Assembly (NCBI RefSeq): GCF_008923245.1
Contig: NZ_WBOS01000013.1
Location: forward strand, 1-64,000
Direction: 5' to 3'
DNA length: 64,000 bases
Source of the DNA: Cytobacillus depressus
GTDB taxonomy: Bacteria; Bacillota; Bacilli; Bacillales; Cytobacillaceae
A program made the position numbers and the translations under genes. Position 1 is the stretch's first letter, and each line of letters starts with the position of its first letter. Of this stretch, positions 16,959 through 26,473 are shown in pieces. The notes under the pieces were generated by a model. It saw only the letters and a program-made list of their open reading frames with translations, was not told the origin of the DNA and searched no databases.

Positions 16959-18245
16959 CTAATTAACCGGTATCTTCATTTTCATATTATATGATTTCAT
17001 ATAATGCATGCCCTCTATTAGAAGATATTTTGGCTCTATCTTTGTATCAAATAGCAATGTGCGTTCCTTTATAACTTTACCGTCTTCTTGATGTGTATAG
17101 GTTTGATTGACAATTGTTCTTAAAGGAGTCATTTCCTTTTGTGTTTGGATGGATACACCGTCAAGCATGACATCATCATCGGTAGCAATCGTTATTTCTA
17201 CTCCTTGAGAAGTTACTGACACTTTTTTAATCCATAATTCCTTCCCGCTTAACGGAATCGGACGGTTACTTGCGGATGCTAGGGAGATCTTTTCTTCTAG
17301 CTTTTGATAGCCAACAAATTTTTTCATGACTAATTCAAGTGAATCGAGCTGCTTTGGCAATGCATCATAGCGAATATCAAACTTGACCCCATTTAGGGAA
17401 GATGAACTGCCTCCGCCCATTAATTCGACCGGCTTTCCATTCGCAATTAGTTCAATTCCATCTAATGCAGAGTTGACTCGATCAAAGTTTTCGACATTTA
17501 GCCTCCCTTTTATGATTGTCATTGTTGGTGAGGCTGTAATGGAATGAAATCTAATGGTGCCCTTGTCGACTTTAAATGTCTTTTTGAGCGGCTTTTTCAG
17601 CTCGGTTGCCATTGCTTTGTTCGGATTATATGGAAAAGAAAGATTGCCTTCAATCATCTGGTCATTTTGTACAGGCTGCCAAAAGTATAAAGTTAATTTT
17701 TTTGCAAATGGATTAACTGGTTCGAAAGACATCGTACCTTTAATCTCCGTTTGCTCATCATTGATGATGTACATACCACCTTCAACATTCGAATTTGTTA
17801 AAAAGCCAGTAATTCTTGATAGTCTAAAATGATCACTTGTACTTTCCATAATCCCTTTTGGATTAGATAATGTGTAATACATAACCAATTGATTAGAATC
17901 CGAAATAATTCCGTTAATGATAAGTTCCGTTCCATCTTCAAGCCTTGTCTTCTTATCGACGGGTTGCCCCATGCCTTTTTCATTGAGTTCTTTTATAGTA
18001 CCAGTAGTTATTTCGTCAAAACCGAGCAATTTCTTGCCATAAAAAGCAAAAGCATTGTATTGGGTCCCCATCATAATGATCAATAATAAGGCGATTGCCG
18101 CTGCCAAAAAGCTAAATACAGGCCGTTTCGTTTTTTGGGGGGCATGATTTAAAGCATTTCTTAATCTCATTTCTAATTCATCCGGTGCTTGGATGGAATC
18201 TATATGCTTTTTCTCCTCGGCTAATCGTTGCTTGATGTTATTCAC
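16959..18245 (-). CDS. DUF4179-type anti-sigma factor
   Basis: About 428 residues. A short cytoplasmic region (about 1-40), one membrane helix (about 45-65, FLAAAIALLLIIMMG), then a large extracytoplasmic part typical of DUF4179 proteins, beginning after NAFAFYGKKLLGFDEITTGTIKELNEKGMG. I prefer the GTG at 18245, which has AGGGGTGAT just upstream, over the GTG at 18254. The gene overlaps the end of the sigma factor gene by 8 bp, the usual translationally coupled layout, and should hold the sigma factor at the membrane until a signal arrives. Confidence 0.85.
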   Translation of the reverse strand: MNNIKQRLAEEKKHIDSIQAPDELEMRLRNALNHAPQKTKRPVFSFLAAAIALLLIIMMGTQYNAFAFYGKKLLGFDEITTGTIKELNEKGMGQPVDKKTRLEDGTELIINGIISDSNQLVMYYTLSNPKGIMESTSDHFRLSRITGFLTNSNVEGGMYIINDEQTEIKGTMSFEPVNPFAKKLTLYFWQPVQNDQMIEGNLSFPYNPNKAMATELKKPLKKTFKVDKGTIRFHSITASPTMTIIKGRLNVENFDRVNSALDGIELIANGKPVELMGGGSSSSLNGVKFDIRYDALPKQLDSLELVMKKFVGYQKLEEKISLASASNRPIPLSGKELWIKKVSVTSQGVEITIATDDDVMLDGVSIQTQKEMTPLRTIVNQTYTHQEDGKVIKERTLLFDTKIEPKYLLIEGMHYMKSYNMKMKIPVN

Positions 18246-18774
18246 CAAAATCACCCCTATAATGATCTCTTAGCTTTTTCAATCCTTGGAAAATCCTTGA
18301 TTTTACCGTTCCAATCGAAACAGATGTCATATCAGCAATGGTCTGGTAATCGAGATCATGAAAATATTTCAATTGAATCGCTTCTTTTTGCTGCTCGTTT
18401 ATATGGCTAAACATTTCTTGAATATCCATCTGTTGATCACTTTTTAAATAAGGATCCTTCATTTGTGCATGACGAGGCGATTCCTCAGGCCAATCATCTA
18501 TGAACACTAGCTTCCTTTGCTTTCGAAGCATGGATTTACAACTATTCGCCAAAATGGTCTTACTCCAGCTGTAAAAAGCCTCTTCCTTCTTAAGCTGATC
18601 AATTTTTTCATATAGCCTAACAATCATGTCCTCCATGGCGTCCATCGCATCATGCGAATTCCCCATGTAAGTGAGAGCTAGCCGATAATACTCATCCTTC
18701 TGCGCCATAATTAATTGTAGCAGCGCCTCTTTGCTCCCCTTTTTCGCCTTTTTCACTAATCGAACAACATTCAT
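18238..18774 (-). CDS. ECF-type RNA polymerase sigma factor
   Basis: 178 residues. Region 2 (YRLALTYMGNSHDAMDAMEDMIVRLYEKIDQL) and region 4 (INEQQKEAIQLKYFHDLDYQTIADMTSVSIGTVKSRIFQGLKKLR) are joined by a short linker without region 3, as in ECF sigma factors. The start has a GAGGTGAAGG site. It is followed by its membrane anti-sigma gene. A self-recognised promoter may lie at 18798-18823. Confidence 0.92.
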   Translation of the reverse strand: MNVVRLVKKAKKGSKEALLQLIMAQKDEYYRLALTYMGNSHDAMDAMEDMIVRLYEKIDQLKKEEAFYSWSKTILANSCKSMLRKQRKLVFIDDWPEESPRHAQMKDPYLKSDQQMDIQEMFSHINEQQKEAIQLKYFHDLDYQTIADMTSVSIGTVKSRIFQGLKKLRDHYRGDFGE

Positions 18775-18797
18775 GCCTTCACCTCACTCACTTATAA

Positions 18798-18823
18798 GAG
18801 TCATGATGGGGGGATTAAGTTCA
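18798..18823 (-). promoter_or_regulatory. candidate autoregulatory ECF promoter
   Basis: Minus strand TGAACTT, 14 bp, GACTC about 25 bp before the sigma factor start. The TGAAC-type -35 resembles Bacillus ECF promoters; the -10 is less certain. Based only on position and partial resemblance. Confidence 0.35.
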
Positions 18824-18845
18824 TTTTTTAGAAAAGAATTTTTTT

Positions 18846-18880
18846 AAATAAAAAAAGTGCTATTCTTGCAATAGCACCTT
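18846..18880 (-). terminator. intrinsic terminator of the exported protein gene
   Basis: Minus strand GGTGCTATT, GCAAG loop, AATAGCAC, then TTTTTTT. About 95 bp after the stop of the gene at 18973. Confidence 0.85.
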
Positions 18881-18972
18881 GGGCAAATAATAAATATTTT
18901 AATTATACACTGCTTCATAGACTCTCATTTTTACCACACAATCCTAATCCACTCATTTCACTCTTTCAATAT

Positions 18973-20442
18973 CTATTGCTTGTCTAATGGATAGAAAAGT
19001 AGATTAACCGGTAAGTCACTTCCCGATGCTGGGATAAAATAAATTAAGACTTCTTCCGCTATATTTTTCGTTCGATAAAGGACTACACCTTCATTAGAAG
19101 ATGAAAGAACCCCTTGGTCAGGAAGACGAATTACATTCTCATTTACAGCAATTGAGCCGGCATACGAACCGCCTCGGCCATTAAATACAATAGTTGTATT
19201 AGGGGCGACCTTTTTCAAATGAATTTTATAAAGCATCCCCCGGTTTCCGTAGTTGATCTCCTCTAGCCCCGTCATTTTATCCACACCTTGGATATAAGGA
19301 TCAACTTCTCCATCACCAATTAAGAGGCGTTGCTTCTTCGCTCCAAGTTCTTCGCTTACGCTAATTTCACGGTTTCCAGTCGAAAATGTGCCCCGTGTGT
19401 GCTTGCCATCTCGTAAAATATCTTGTAAAGACGGATATACTTTATCTAGTAGACTCGATTCTTTAAGCGCAATAATTTCAAGACTCACTTCAGATGAAGC
19501 AAAAATGTCGGCGTACATGGTGATTACATCTTTTGGTCTTAAAACTTTGTCGCTCAATTCAGGAATTAGAACTTTTTTACTCCCAGCTGGAATACGAACT
19601 GATGGCATGTCTATGCCGCGATGGAAATTCGATAAATATTGTCCTACAGACTCTTTCCCCGTAAATGCTGTATATGGATTGGGACCTCCCAAACCAATAT
19701 TTCTCAAGGTAACATAACTATCCGTATCCCCTTTATTTTCAGCTATGACATACATTTTGGCACCTTCTGAAAGGCTGTTTTGTTGATGAACTAAAATTCG
19801 TGCATCACCGTTAATCTTGTCCTTATAATAAATACCTTCTTGTGTAATCTGCTCGGGGCTGTTATTGCGAATTAATGTAAACTGTTTATCGTCAACGATG
19901 GGATTAACACTGTCAAAGTTTAAAACTTCTCTCCCATTGATCATCATGATGTTTCCGATACTAGGTTCGATATTAAAAATGACCTCTATCTTGTTTTCTG
20001 CAAGTTTAGGTGTAACAGTTGCTCCGAAATGTTCAGCGATCGTCCTTAAAGGAAGCATTGTTGTTTGCTTATCTAGAAACGGCATACCGATAGGGAAAGT
20101 TTTTTCTTTGTTATCAAATGAATATACTTTAGAATTTACTTTTAACCGAAGACTCTTTCCATCTTTTGTTAAGGTAACATTCTTTGTTTTCGAATCATAC
20201 ACAGTTGTTGCCCCGATTACATCACCTAATGCACGTAAGGGAACATACGTGACACCATGCTTAATTTGGATTGGCGCTTGGGCATAGGTAACCTTGTTGT
20301 CGCTATAAATTTGTCGGGTGTTAACCAATAATGTAATTTTTTTCGTTGTTTCTGCATGACTTATAATCGGATTATGTACGAGCAATGGAGTAGAAAATAG
20401 TAAAGATAGCATCAATATGTGAAATAACCGTCTTCGTTTCAT
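18973..20442 (-). CDS. exported protein with copper amine oxidase-like N-terminal (stalk) domain
   Basis: 489 residues. A signal peptide (MKRRRLFHILMLSLLFSTPLL) ends near residue 30. Two copper amine oxidase N-terminal-like segments follow, about 35-105 (VTYVPLRALGDVIGATTVYD) and 110-170 (TTMLPLRTIAEHFGATVTP). The remaining 300 residues form an uncharacterised beta-rich region (VTLRNIGLGGPNPY, PNTTIVFNGRGGSYAGS). In Firmicutes such domains bind cell wall or surface components and are not enzymes. It is a single gene with its own terminator. Confidence 0.8.
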   Translation of the reverse strand: MKRRRLFHILMLSLLFSTPLLVHNPIISHAETTKKITLLVNTRQIYSDNKVTYAQAPIQIKHGVTYVPLRALGDVIGATTVYDSKTKNVTLTKDGKSLRLKVNSKVYSFDNKEKTFPIGMPFLDKQTTMLPLRTIAEHFGATVTPKLAENKIEVIFNIEPSIGNIMMINGREVLNFDSVNPIVDDKQFTLIRNNSPEQITQEGIYYKDKINGDARILVHQQNSLSEGAKMYVIAENKGDTDSYVTLRNIGLGGPNPYTAFTGKESVGQYLSNFHRGIDMPSVRIPAGSKKVLIPELSDKVLRPKDVITMYADIFASSEVSLEIIALKESSLLDKVYPSLQDILRDGKHTRGTFSTGNREISVSEELGAKKQRLLIGDGEVDPYIQGVDKMTGLEEINYGNRGMLYKIHLKKVAPNTTIVFNGRGGSYAGSIAVNENVIRLPDQGVLSSSNEGVVLYRTKNIAEEVLIYFIPASGSDLPVNLLFYPLDKQ

Positions 20443-20582
20443 TGGTATATAACTCCCCCTACTTCTAAGTTACATAGAATTATAGTGTAAAATTGTGTAA
20501 AACGAAAACACTTTGTAATTATATTGCATTTTTTACAATTACATATTTTCTAATGACTTGCAATTTTTAGATGAGAAGCGGA

Positions 20583-20629
20583 AAAAAGCCGTCCAGTTAG
20601 TCATGAAAAATGGCTTACCGGACAGCTCT
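20583..20629 (-). terminator. intrinsic terminator of the CoA-transferase gene
   Basis: Minus strand AGCTGTCCGGT ... ACTGGACGGCT followed by TTTTTTCC, 45 bp after the stop codon. Confidence 0.75.
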
Positions 20630-20672
20630 AGCTTATTTTTTGCATTAAGTTTTTATATCTGACACTAAAAAT

Positions 20673-21896
20673 TCAAAGAGATGGTTTAACCGTGTCTCCT
20701 GTCATGATTATCCCTTTTTCCACCCAGGATTCAATTTGTTCCTCAGTATAGCCCAAGTCACTAAGAATCTCTTCGGTATTTGCCCCGCAATTAGGACCTG
20801 CCCACTTTACCTCACCAGGTGTTTCACTAAGTTTCGGAACGATGCCGGGCATGACAATATCACCTATTCGTTCATCAGGTATAGTAAGGAACATATCTCG
20901 TTCTTGATAATGAGGATCGGCCAAAATATCCTCGATATTGTAGATAGGACCGGCTGGGATGGAACCAGCATTTAATTGATCCATCACTTCCGACAAATTA
21001 AATTGTTGTGTCCATATCCCGATTTCTTTATCTAAACGGTCTGCTTCTTTTACACGTCCTTTATTGTCCTGGAGTAGCGGATCTTGCGCCAAGTCCTCCC
21101 GCCCCATTACTTTTATCAAGCGGTTAAATAGCGAATCACTATTCGCACCGATGGCAACCCATTTTCCGTCTTTAGTTGGATAAACATTTGAAGGGGCTGT
21201 GGAAACATGCTGGTTACCTGTTCGCTCTCTAATTTTGCTCATATGAACGTACTCGGGAACCATCCCTTCTAGGAAACTAAATACGGATTCATATAGGGCA
21301 ACATCCACAACCTGACCTGTCTTTCCATTTTTAGCATCCCGATAATATAAGGAAAATAGGGTTCCAATGACCGCATAGAGAGCTGCTATCGTGTCCCCGA
21401 TTGGAAGACCTACCCTTACTGGCGGGCGATCAGGAAAACCTGTCACATAACGTATCCCTCCCATAGACTCTGCGATATTTCCAAAACCGGGCAAATTCCG
21501 ATAAGGACCTGTTTGACCAAACCCTGAAATACTTGTGATAACCAGCTTCGGATTAATCGCTTTCATCTCTTCATGTGATAATCGCCATTTTGCAAGTGTA
21601 CCTGGTTTAAAGTTTTCTAGGACGACATCCGCATCTGCGATTAACTCTCTAACAATATCTTGGCCTTCTATCGTACGCAAATTAACAGAGATGGATCGTT
21701 TATTCCTCGTTTGTACCATACTCCAATAAGAGTCTTGACCTGGAGCATGGAGTCCCCATTGCCGAAGTTGGTCCCCTTCAAGAGATTCCACTTTAATGAC
21801 TTCAGCCCCAAACTCACCTAAAAGTCTTGAAGCAAATGGCCCAGCTACAAATGCACCTAATTCAATGACTCTAATTCCTTCCAATGGCTTTTTCAA
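20673..21896 (-). CDS. family III (CaiB/BaiF) CoA-transferase
   Basis: 407 residues, normal family length. Conserved features: IELGAFVAGPFASRLLGEFGAEVIKVE at the N-terminus, NKRSISVNL near 65-73, VVLENFKPGT, and catalytic Asp168 in LPIGDT. Family III enzymes transfer CoA from a donor thioester to an acid via a beta-aspartyl-CoA adduct. The family includes SUGCT, which acts on glutarate and 3-hydroxy-3-methylglutarate. A perfect sigma-54 promoter lies at 21977-21994. Linkage to the HMG-CoA-lyase-like gene and ABC importer suggests it activates the imported acid. Confidence 0.9.
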   Translation of the reverse strand: MKKPLEGIRVIELGAFVAGPFASRLLGEFGAEVIKVESLEGDQLRQWGLHAPGQDSYWSMVQTRNKRSISVNLRTIEGQDIVRELIADADVVLENFKPGTLAKWRLSHEEMKAINPKLVITSISGFGQTGPYRNLPGFGNIAESMGGIRYVTGFPDRPPVRVGLPIGDTIAALYAVIGTLFSLYYRDAKNGKTGQVVDVALYESVFSFLEGMVPEYVHMSKIRERTGNQHVSTAPSNVYPTKDGKWVAIGANSDSLFNRLIKVMGREDLAQDPLLQDNKGRVKEADRLDKEIGIWTQQFNLSEVMDQLNAGSIPAGPIYNIEDILADPHYQERDMFLTIPDERIGDIVMPGIVPKLSETPGEVKWAGPNCGANTEEILSDLGYTEEQIESWVEKGIIMTGDTVKPSL

Positions 21897-21976
21897 AATA
21901 ATTCCCTCCTATTTATTAATAACAAAGCAGTTTAGACTACCTTTTCCACTTTGTTTTCATTTATTACTTTTTAAGG

Positions 21977-21994
21977 ATGCAAATTTCGTGCCAA
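21977..21994 (-). promoter_or_regulatory. sigma-54 (SigL) promoter of the CoA-transferase
   Basis: Minus strand TTGGCACG, AAAT, TTGCAT: a consensus -24/-12 element with the required GG-GC spacing, 80 bp before the CoA-transferase start. No sigma-A promoter is obvious nearby, so expression should depend on an enhancer-binding activator, most likely the one at 22163-23494. Confidence 0.9.
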
Positions 21995-22099
21995 TAAGGA
22001 AACTTACGTCAAAGAACGAAAACCATTCACTATTAATATGTATTCGGCCTGTTAACTATAACCATTCTTTTCTATTTAACTTACAATCTATCCGGTTCT

Positions 22100-22133
22100 T
22101 GTTGCATGCAACATTAAGCAACTTTTATGCAAC
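22100..22133. promoter_or_regulatory. upstream activating sequence, palindrome TGTTGCATGCAACA plus half-sites
   Basis: A perfect 14-bp palindrome at 22100-22113, followed by GCAAC at 22118 and TGCAAC at 22128. It lies about 130-165 bp upstream of the expected start site, the usual distance for sigma-54 enhancers. The same TTGCAAC core recurs at 27547-27592. Confidence 0.65.
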
Positions 22134-22159
22134 AAAAAACTCCTACAATTAGCAGGAGT
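22134..22159 (-). terminator. intrinsic terminator of the sigma-54 activator gene
   Basis: Minus strand ACTCCTGC, TAAT, TGTAGGAGT then TTTTTTG, immediately after the stop at 22163 and adjacent to the activating sequence. Confidence 0.75.
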
Positions 22160-22162
22160 GAG

Positions 22163-23494
22163 TCAGCTATCAGAATTAATTTTTTTCAATTTCCTCCATA
22201 GGGTAGAACGGTGGATTCCTAATCGATTGGCTGCCCGTCCGATATTTCCCTTTTCCTCTTCTAATATACGATTAATTCTCTCTTCCTCATTCTCTCCTTG
22301 CTCTATCATCAACGAAGCATTATCCGAGCTATATGTGACTTCAGTAGAAATCCATACATCTGGACTGAAAATATCTAACGGTTCACCTGCATCTAATAAT
22401 ACAAATGCCCTTTCCATAAGATTGCGGAGCTCTCGAACATTTCCGGGCCATGAATAGTTTTGCAGCTTACGAGTTTCTTCATCTGTAAAACGGTAATCAT
22501 CTGCTTTCTTCCACTCTTTTAAAAAAGCTTCAATAAGATAAGGAATATCTTCAGCTCTTTTCCGTAAGGGCGGGATTCTTAAGACTAATACAGCCAGACG
22601 AAAATAAAGATCCTCCCTAAATAAGCCCTCATGCATTTGCTGAACTAAATCACGGTTGGTTGCTGCAAGAATTCTTACATCAACTGGTATCACTTTATTG
22701 CCGCCTACACGCATAACCTCACGTTCCTGTAAGACACGGAGCAATCTAGCTTGAAGAAGTATAGGCAATTCCCCGATTTCGTCTAAAAATATCGTCCCAC
22801 GGTGAGCAAGCTCAAAAAGTCCGGGCTTCCCACCTTTTCTGGCGCCTGTAAATGCACCATCCTCATATCCGAATAATTCACTTTCTAACAGGGTTTCAGG
22901 TAAAGCGGCACAATTCAAAGCGACAAATGGACCATGCTTCCTACTACTCACCATATGAATCCCTTGTGCAAGCATCTCTTTACCAGTACCTGACTCACCT
23001 TGTAAAAGCAAAGTCGAATCAACAGCGGCATACTTTTTGGCAAGCTCAATAAGTCTTTGCATTACCTTTGATTTGGCAACGATGTTTTCAAGTGTCCATT
23101 TCGCTTTTAATCCTTGTTTATTTACTTGACGGCGGATTTTTTCTTCATATTGCTGTAACTCCGTAATATCTTGTACACTTGAAATCGCACCAATCAGATT
23201 GCCTTCATAGTAAATTGGGGACCGGTTGATGACCGCAGTTCTCTGCCCAACTTTACGCAGTTGATCATGCTGAACACTTTGCTCGGTTAGTACACGCGTG
23301 ATCCCTGGCTGCTTTGGGTTAACATCCGTCACCATCTTTCCAAACGCCTCTTCAATTGGAACACCAAGGAAGTCCGCGGCAGCCTGATTGTAAATAATGA
23401 TACGCCCTTCATTATCAATCCCGCATATACCCGAATGAGACAACTCAACTATTTTCCGATAAAATTGAATTTGTTTTTCTAGTTTTTCATCCAT
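22163..23494 (-). CDS. sigma-54-dependent activator with PAS sensor domain
   Basis: 443 residues. PAS domain about 10-115 ([26 protein letters not shown]), AAA+ domain with Walker A GESGTGKE (166-173), the sigma-54-contacting GAFTGA (213-218) and Walker [12 protein letters not shown], then a Fis-type helix-turn-helix at the C-terminus ([21 protein letters not shown]). It lacks a receiver domain, so it likely responds to a small ligand through PAS. It sits between the two transcription units that carry sigma-54 promoters and is their probable regulator. Confidence 0.95.
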   Translation of the reverse strand: MDEKLEKQIQFYRKIVELSHSGICGIDNEGRIIIYNQAAADFLGVPIEEAFGKMVTDVNPKQPGITRVLTEQSVQHDQLRKVGQRTAVINRSPIYYEGNLIGAISSVQDITELQQYEEKIRRQVNKQGLKAKWTLENIVAKSKVMQRLIELAKKYAAVDSTLLLQGESGTGKEMLAQGIHMVSSRKHGPFVALNCAALPETLLESELFGYEDGAFTGARKGGKPGLFELAHRGTIFLDEIGELPILLQARLLRVLQEREVMRVGGNKVIPVDVRILAATNRDLVQQMHEGLFREDLYFRLAVLVLRIPPLRKRAEDIPYLIEAFLKEWKKADDYRFTDEETRKLQNYSWPGNVRELRNLMERAFVLLDAGEPLDIFSPDVWISTEVTYSSDNASLMIEQGENEEERINRILEEEKGNIGRAANRLGIHRSTLWRKLKKINSDS

Positions 23495-23612
23495 TATGAT
23501 CCCTCTGAAATTAGAACCCAGTTATCTGAATAATACCAATATTAAGTATAGACTACTTTGCAGCTTACAGACAATAGTCCTCTCTTCGTAGTAGTTTGGA
23601 TTTATTGAAAAT

Positions 23613-23646
23613 AAAAAGCCCATCACAATAAAAATTGAGACAGGCT
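23613..23646 (-). terminator. probable terminator of the lyase/ABC transporter operon
   Basis: Minus strand AGCCTGTCTCAA, TTTTTA, TTGTGATGGGCT then TTTTTATT. The stem has mismatches; it follows the permease stop directly. Confidence 0.55.
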
Positions 23647-23652
23647 AGTTAT

Positions 23653-24504
23653 TTACCTTGAATTTGTTTTTTTCCAACGAAGCAATCGCGACTCTAAGAG
23701 CATAAGGATACCATTTAAACTTATTGAAACAATCATTAAGATGACAAGAGCCGCAAATGTGCCAGCTGTATCGAAATTTCCAGCTGAATATTGAATTAAA
23801 AATCCGACTCCTTTATTGGACGCAGTAATCTCTCCAACTACCGCACCAATTAATGCATAAGGGACAGATAATTTTAAACCGACGAAAACCCAAGTGAGCG
23901 CAGAAGGAATGATCACCTTTGTCACAATCTGCTTTTCAGTAGCTCCCATTAAACGAATATTATCCAATAGATCTTCATCTACATCCTTGACACCGGCAAA
24001 CGTATTAAAAAACACAAGAAAAAAGACAATCATCGCTGCAAAAAGAATTTTCATTTCTATTCCAATGCCAAACCACAATATAAATAAAGGGGCAAGGGCC
24101 ACCTTTGGCAAACTATAAATGGCAGTAATGAAAGGATCCATGACTTTAGCCGCAAAAGACCAACGCCCCAAAATAAATCCTACGAAACAGCCTGCTAAAG
24201 CACCTATGAAAAATCCGATAAATGTTTCTTGTAACGTGATCCCAAGATGGAAAAATAAATCACCCGAAGTTGCCCACTTGTGTAAAGTACGAACAATATC
24301 ACTTGGGGAACTGATCCAAAATTTATCAATTAATCTCCCTGCTGCTGACTCCCAAAGAATTAAAAAGCATAGGAGAAAAGCTATTCGAATGCCCTGTATT
24401 TTTACCTTTTGATTAAAATTAGGGGACGTTCGAAGGGGCTCCTCTGCATTTAATAAAGCTTGCACATTCTCCTTGCTAGTTGATGCATTTGATTGAGAAG
24501 TCAT
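23653..24504 (-). CDS. ABC transporter permease, NitT/TauT (SsuC-like) family
   Basis: 283 residues with about six membrane helices and the binding-protein-dependent transport signature EIKILF/VFFNTFAGVKDVDEDLLDNIRLMGATEKQI. It starts inside the ATP-binding gene (4-bp ATGA overlap). Family members import sulfonates, nitrate, thiamine precursors or aromatic and small carboxylic acids. The operon context points to an organic acid degraded by the CoA-transferase and lyase. Confidence 0.9.
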   Translation of the reverse strand: MTSQSNASTSKENVQALLNAEEPLRTSPNFNQKVKIQGIRIAFLLCFLILWESAAGRLIDKFWISSPSDIVRTLHKWATSGDLFFHLGITLQETFIGFFIGALAGCFVGFILGRWSFAAKVMDPFITAIYSLPKVALAPLFILWFGIGIEMKILFAAMIVFFLVFFNTFAGVKDVDEDLLDNIRLMGATEKQIVTKVIIPSALTWVFVGLKLSVPYALIGAVVGEITASNKGVGFLIQYSAGNFDTAGTFAALVILMIVSISLNGILMLLESRLLRWKKTNSR

Positions 24505-25277
24505 ACTGCATTCACCTCTTCAACAAACTCTTCTCTTAAGGACTGCCAAAGATTCGCATGCACTTTCCTAAATTCGTCCGTCATACGCAGATTATAGACA
24601 TCACGTTTTTTCGGCAATTTTACTTCCTCGACTTTTTTAATTGTTCCTGGACGCTTGCTGAATACAGCAACACGCTCACCTAATAAAACAGCTTCATCTA
24701 AATCATGAGTAACAAATATGATGGTTTTACCTGTTTCCTGCCAAATTTGGAGCAGCTTATCTTGGAGAATTAAACGCAGCTGTGCATCTAACGCGCCAAA
24801 AGGTTCATCTAGTAAAAGGGTTTCAGGATTATAGACGAGCATTTTGGCTAAACTGACTCGCCGTCTCATTCCGCCTGATAATTCTTGCGGATAATGGTTT
24901 TCAAATCCTTTTAATCCGACCATCTCAATAAATGAGGCGCTTTCTCTTTCACGCTCCTTTTTCCCAATCCCTCTTATTTCTAGTCCGATTTCAACATTTC
25001 CTCTGACTGTTCGCCAAGGTAAAAGATTATCCTTCTGCGTCATATAGCCCACACTTGTATTAATCCCATTTACAAGTTGTTTTTTATACTTTACTTCGCC
25101 AAAGCTTGGCTTCATCAATCCTGCACACATATTGAGAACGGTTGATTTCCCGCATCCGCTAGGACCAATAACAGTTAGGAATTCCCCTTGATTGATTTTT
25201 AGATTTATATCCTTTGCAGCAAGAACGCGTTTTCCATCCCGTTCAAAGTACTTCGAAACATTCGTAAACTCGATCAT
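24501..25277 (-). CDS. ABC transporter ATP-binding protein, NitT/TauT family
   Basis: 258 residues. Walker A GPSGCGKST (38-46), signature LSGGMRRRVSLAKML, Walker B LLLDEPFGALD and the switch His in FVTHDLDEA. The signature has an M-R-R-R variant common in this subfamily. It lies 17 bp after the binding-protein gene and overlaps the permease gene. Confidence 0.95.
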   Translation of the reverse strand: MIEFTNVSKYFERDGKRVLAAKDINLKINQGEFLTVIGPSGCGKSTVLNMCAGLMKPSFGEVKYKKQLVNGINTSVGYMTQKDNLLPWRTVRGNVEIGLEIRGIGKKERERESASFIEMVGLKGFENHYPQELSGGMRRRVSLAKMLVYNPETLLLDEPFGALDAQLRLILQDKLLQIWQETGKTIIFVTHDLDEAVLLGERVAVFSKRPGTIKKVEEVKLPKKRDVYNLRMTDEFRKVHANLWQSLREEFVEEVNAV

Positions 25278-25294
25278 TTTGTGCCTCCTTGAAC

Positions 25295-26311
25295 TTATTT
25301 CGCTTTATCTGCAAACTCATTGTCTATGACTTTATCAAAAGGAAGATCAATTCCTCCGAACTTAATATTTTTATTAAAACTTTCTTCTGTAATGACAGGG
25401 GATTTCGCAAATGCAGGATAATTATTTTCAAATGCAATATCGAATACTTCGGGATCGATGCCCTGAACATATTTCTTCAAAATTTCTCTCGTTTCTTCTC
25501 TTTCTGTTTCAATAAATTTACCTGCCTTCGCCATCGCATTAGCTACTTTTTGATAGAGCTCTTTATTCTTTTTCAAGTCATCTTCTTTTGCTACAAGGGT
25601 TAAATAAGCCAACCCCGCGTATTCTTCAACTTCTCCCTTACTGAAATTGAAAAGAATTATTCCATTAAGAGTTGTCGCCATATCAGTTGTCGGGGAAGCA
25701 TAAACAAACGCATCAATTTCATTTTTTTGGAAAGCTGCAAGCTGGGCGTCTCCTTGTCCGAGAGGAATTAGTTCCGAATCCCGGTCAGGATTGATTCCTT
25801 CTGATTCTAACAACATGCGAATGATATGGTCTGAACCGCTCCCTGGTGAACTAATTCCAACTTTTAATCCCTTTAATGCCTTAATTTTATCTGCCATCGA
25901 CGAATTTTCATTAATTCCATTTTTGGAGGCTATATCTTTATTCATCACAATATTTGTTCCCACCTGATTGAATAACGTACCAAATACTTTCACATTCTGA
26001 CCGCTATCAATCGCTTTCATAATATCGACTAGGGCAACAGTTCCAATTTGTGCTCCGCCACCAATCACAGCTGACAGTGCCTTTGACCCCCCGCTGACTG
26101 AAACCTCCTCTACTTCCAATCCCTCTTCCTCAAAGAAGCCTTGCTCCTTAGCTACATAAATAGGTGTAAGCAGAAAGCCAGTATTTCCCTCAGCAATGAT
26201 CACTTTTTCCTTCCCGTTTTTCCCCAAGGATGTTTTCGTCTCCTCACTACTACATGCTGTTGCAAGTATGACAGACAATAATAAAACTAAAGAAAAAAGT
26301 AATCTTTTCAC
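25295..26311 (-). CDS. ABC transporter substrate-binding lipoprotein, NitT/TauT (NMT1-like)
   Basis: About 338 residues from a GTG at 26311, chosen because GGAGGAGG lies 9 nt upstream and the signal peptide then starts VKRLLFSLVLLLSVILATAC; the frame is open to 26371. The lipobox cysteine is followed by SSEE. The mature part has the NMT1/THI5-like fold pattern: TPIYVAKEQGFFEEEGLEVE, VSGGSKALSAVIGGGAQIGTV, LKGLKVGISSPGSGSD. It recruits the ligand for the permease encoded downstream. The ligand is not evident from sequence. Confidence 0.92.
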   Translation of the reverse strand: MKRLLFSLVLLLSVILATACSSEETKTSLGKNGKEKVIIAEGNTGFLLTPIYVAKEQGFFEEEGLEVEEVSVSGGSKALSAVIGGGAQIGTVALVDIMKAIDSGQNVKVFGTLFNQVGTNIVMNKDIASKNGINENSSMADKIKALKGLKVGISSPGSGSDHIIRMLLESEGINPDRDSELIPLGQGDAQLAAFQKNEIDAFVYASPTTDMATTLNGIILFNFSKGEVEEYAGLAYLTLVAKEDDLKKNKELYQKVANAMAKAGKFIETEREETREILKKYVQGIDPEVFDIAFENNYPAFAKSPVITEESFNKNIKFGGIDLPFDKVIDNEFADKAK

Positions 26312-26473
26312 CAACCCTAACCTCCTCCAATTTTCAAAGCATAATTTGATAAGCATATTCAATCGAGACACCTAACGGTAGTTTAACTAATTTAAATATT
26401 CTGCATTTTAATTTCAGAGCCTTCTATTAAAACTTTTTTAGCATAAGTTAAATTTATGGACATTTGCACATAT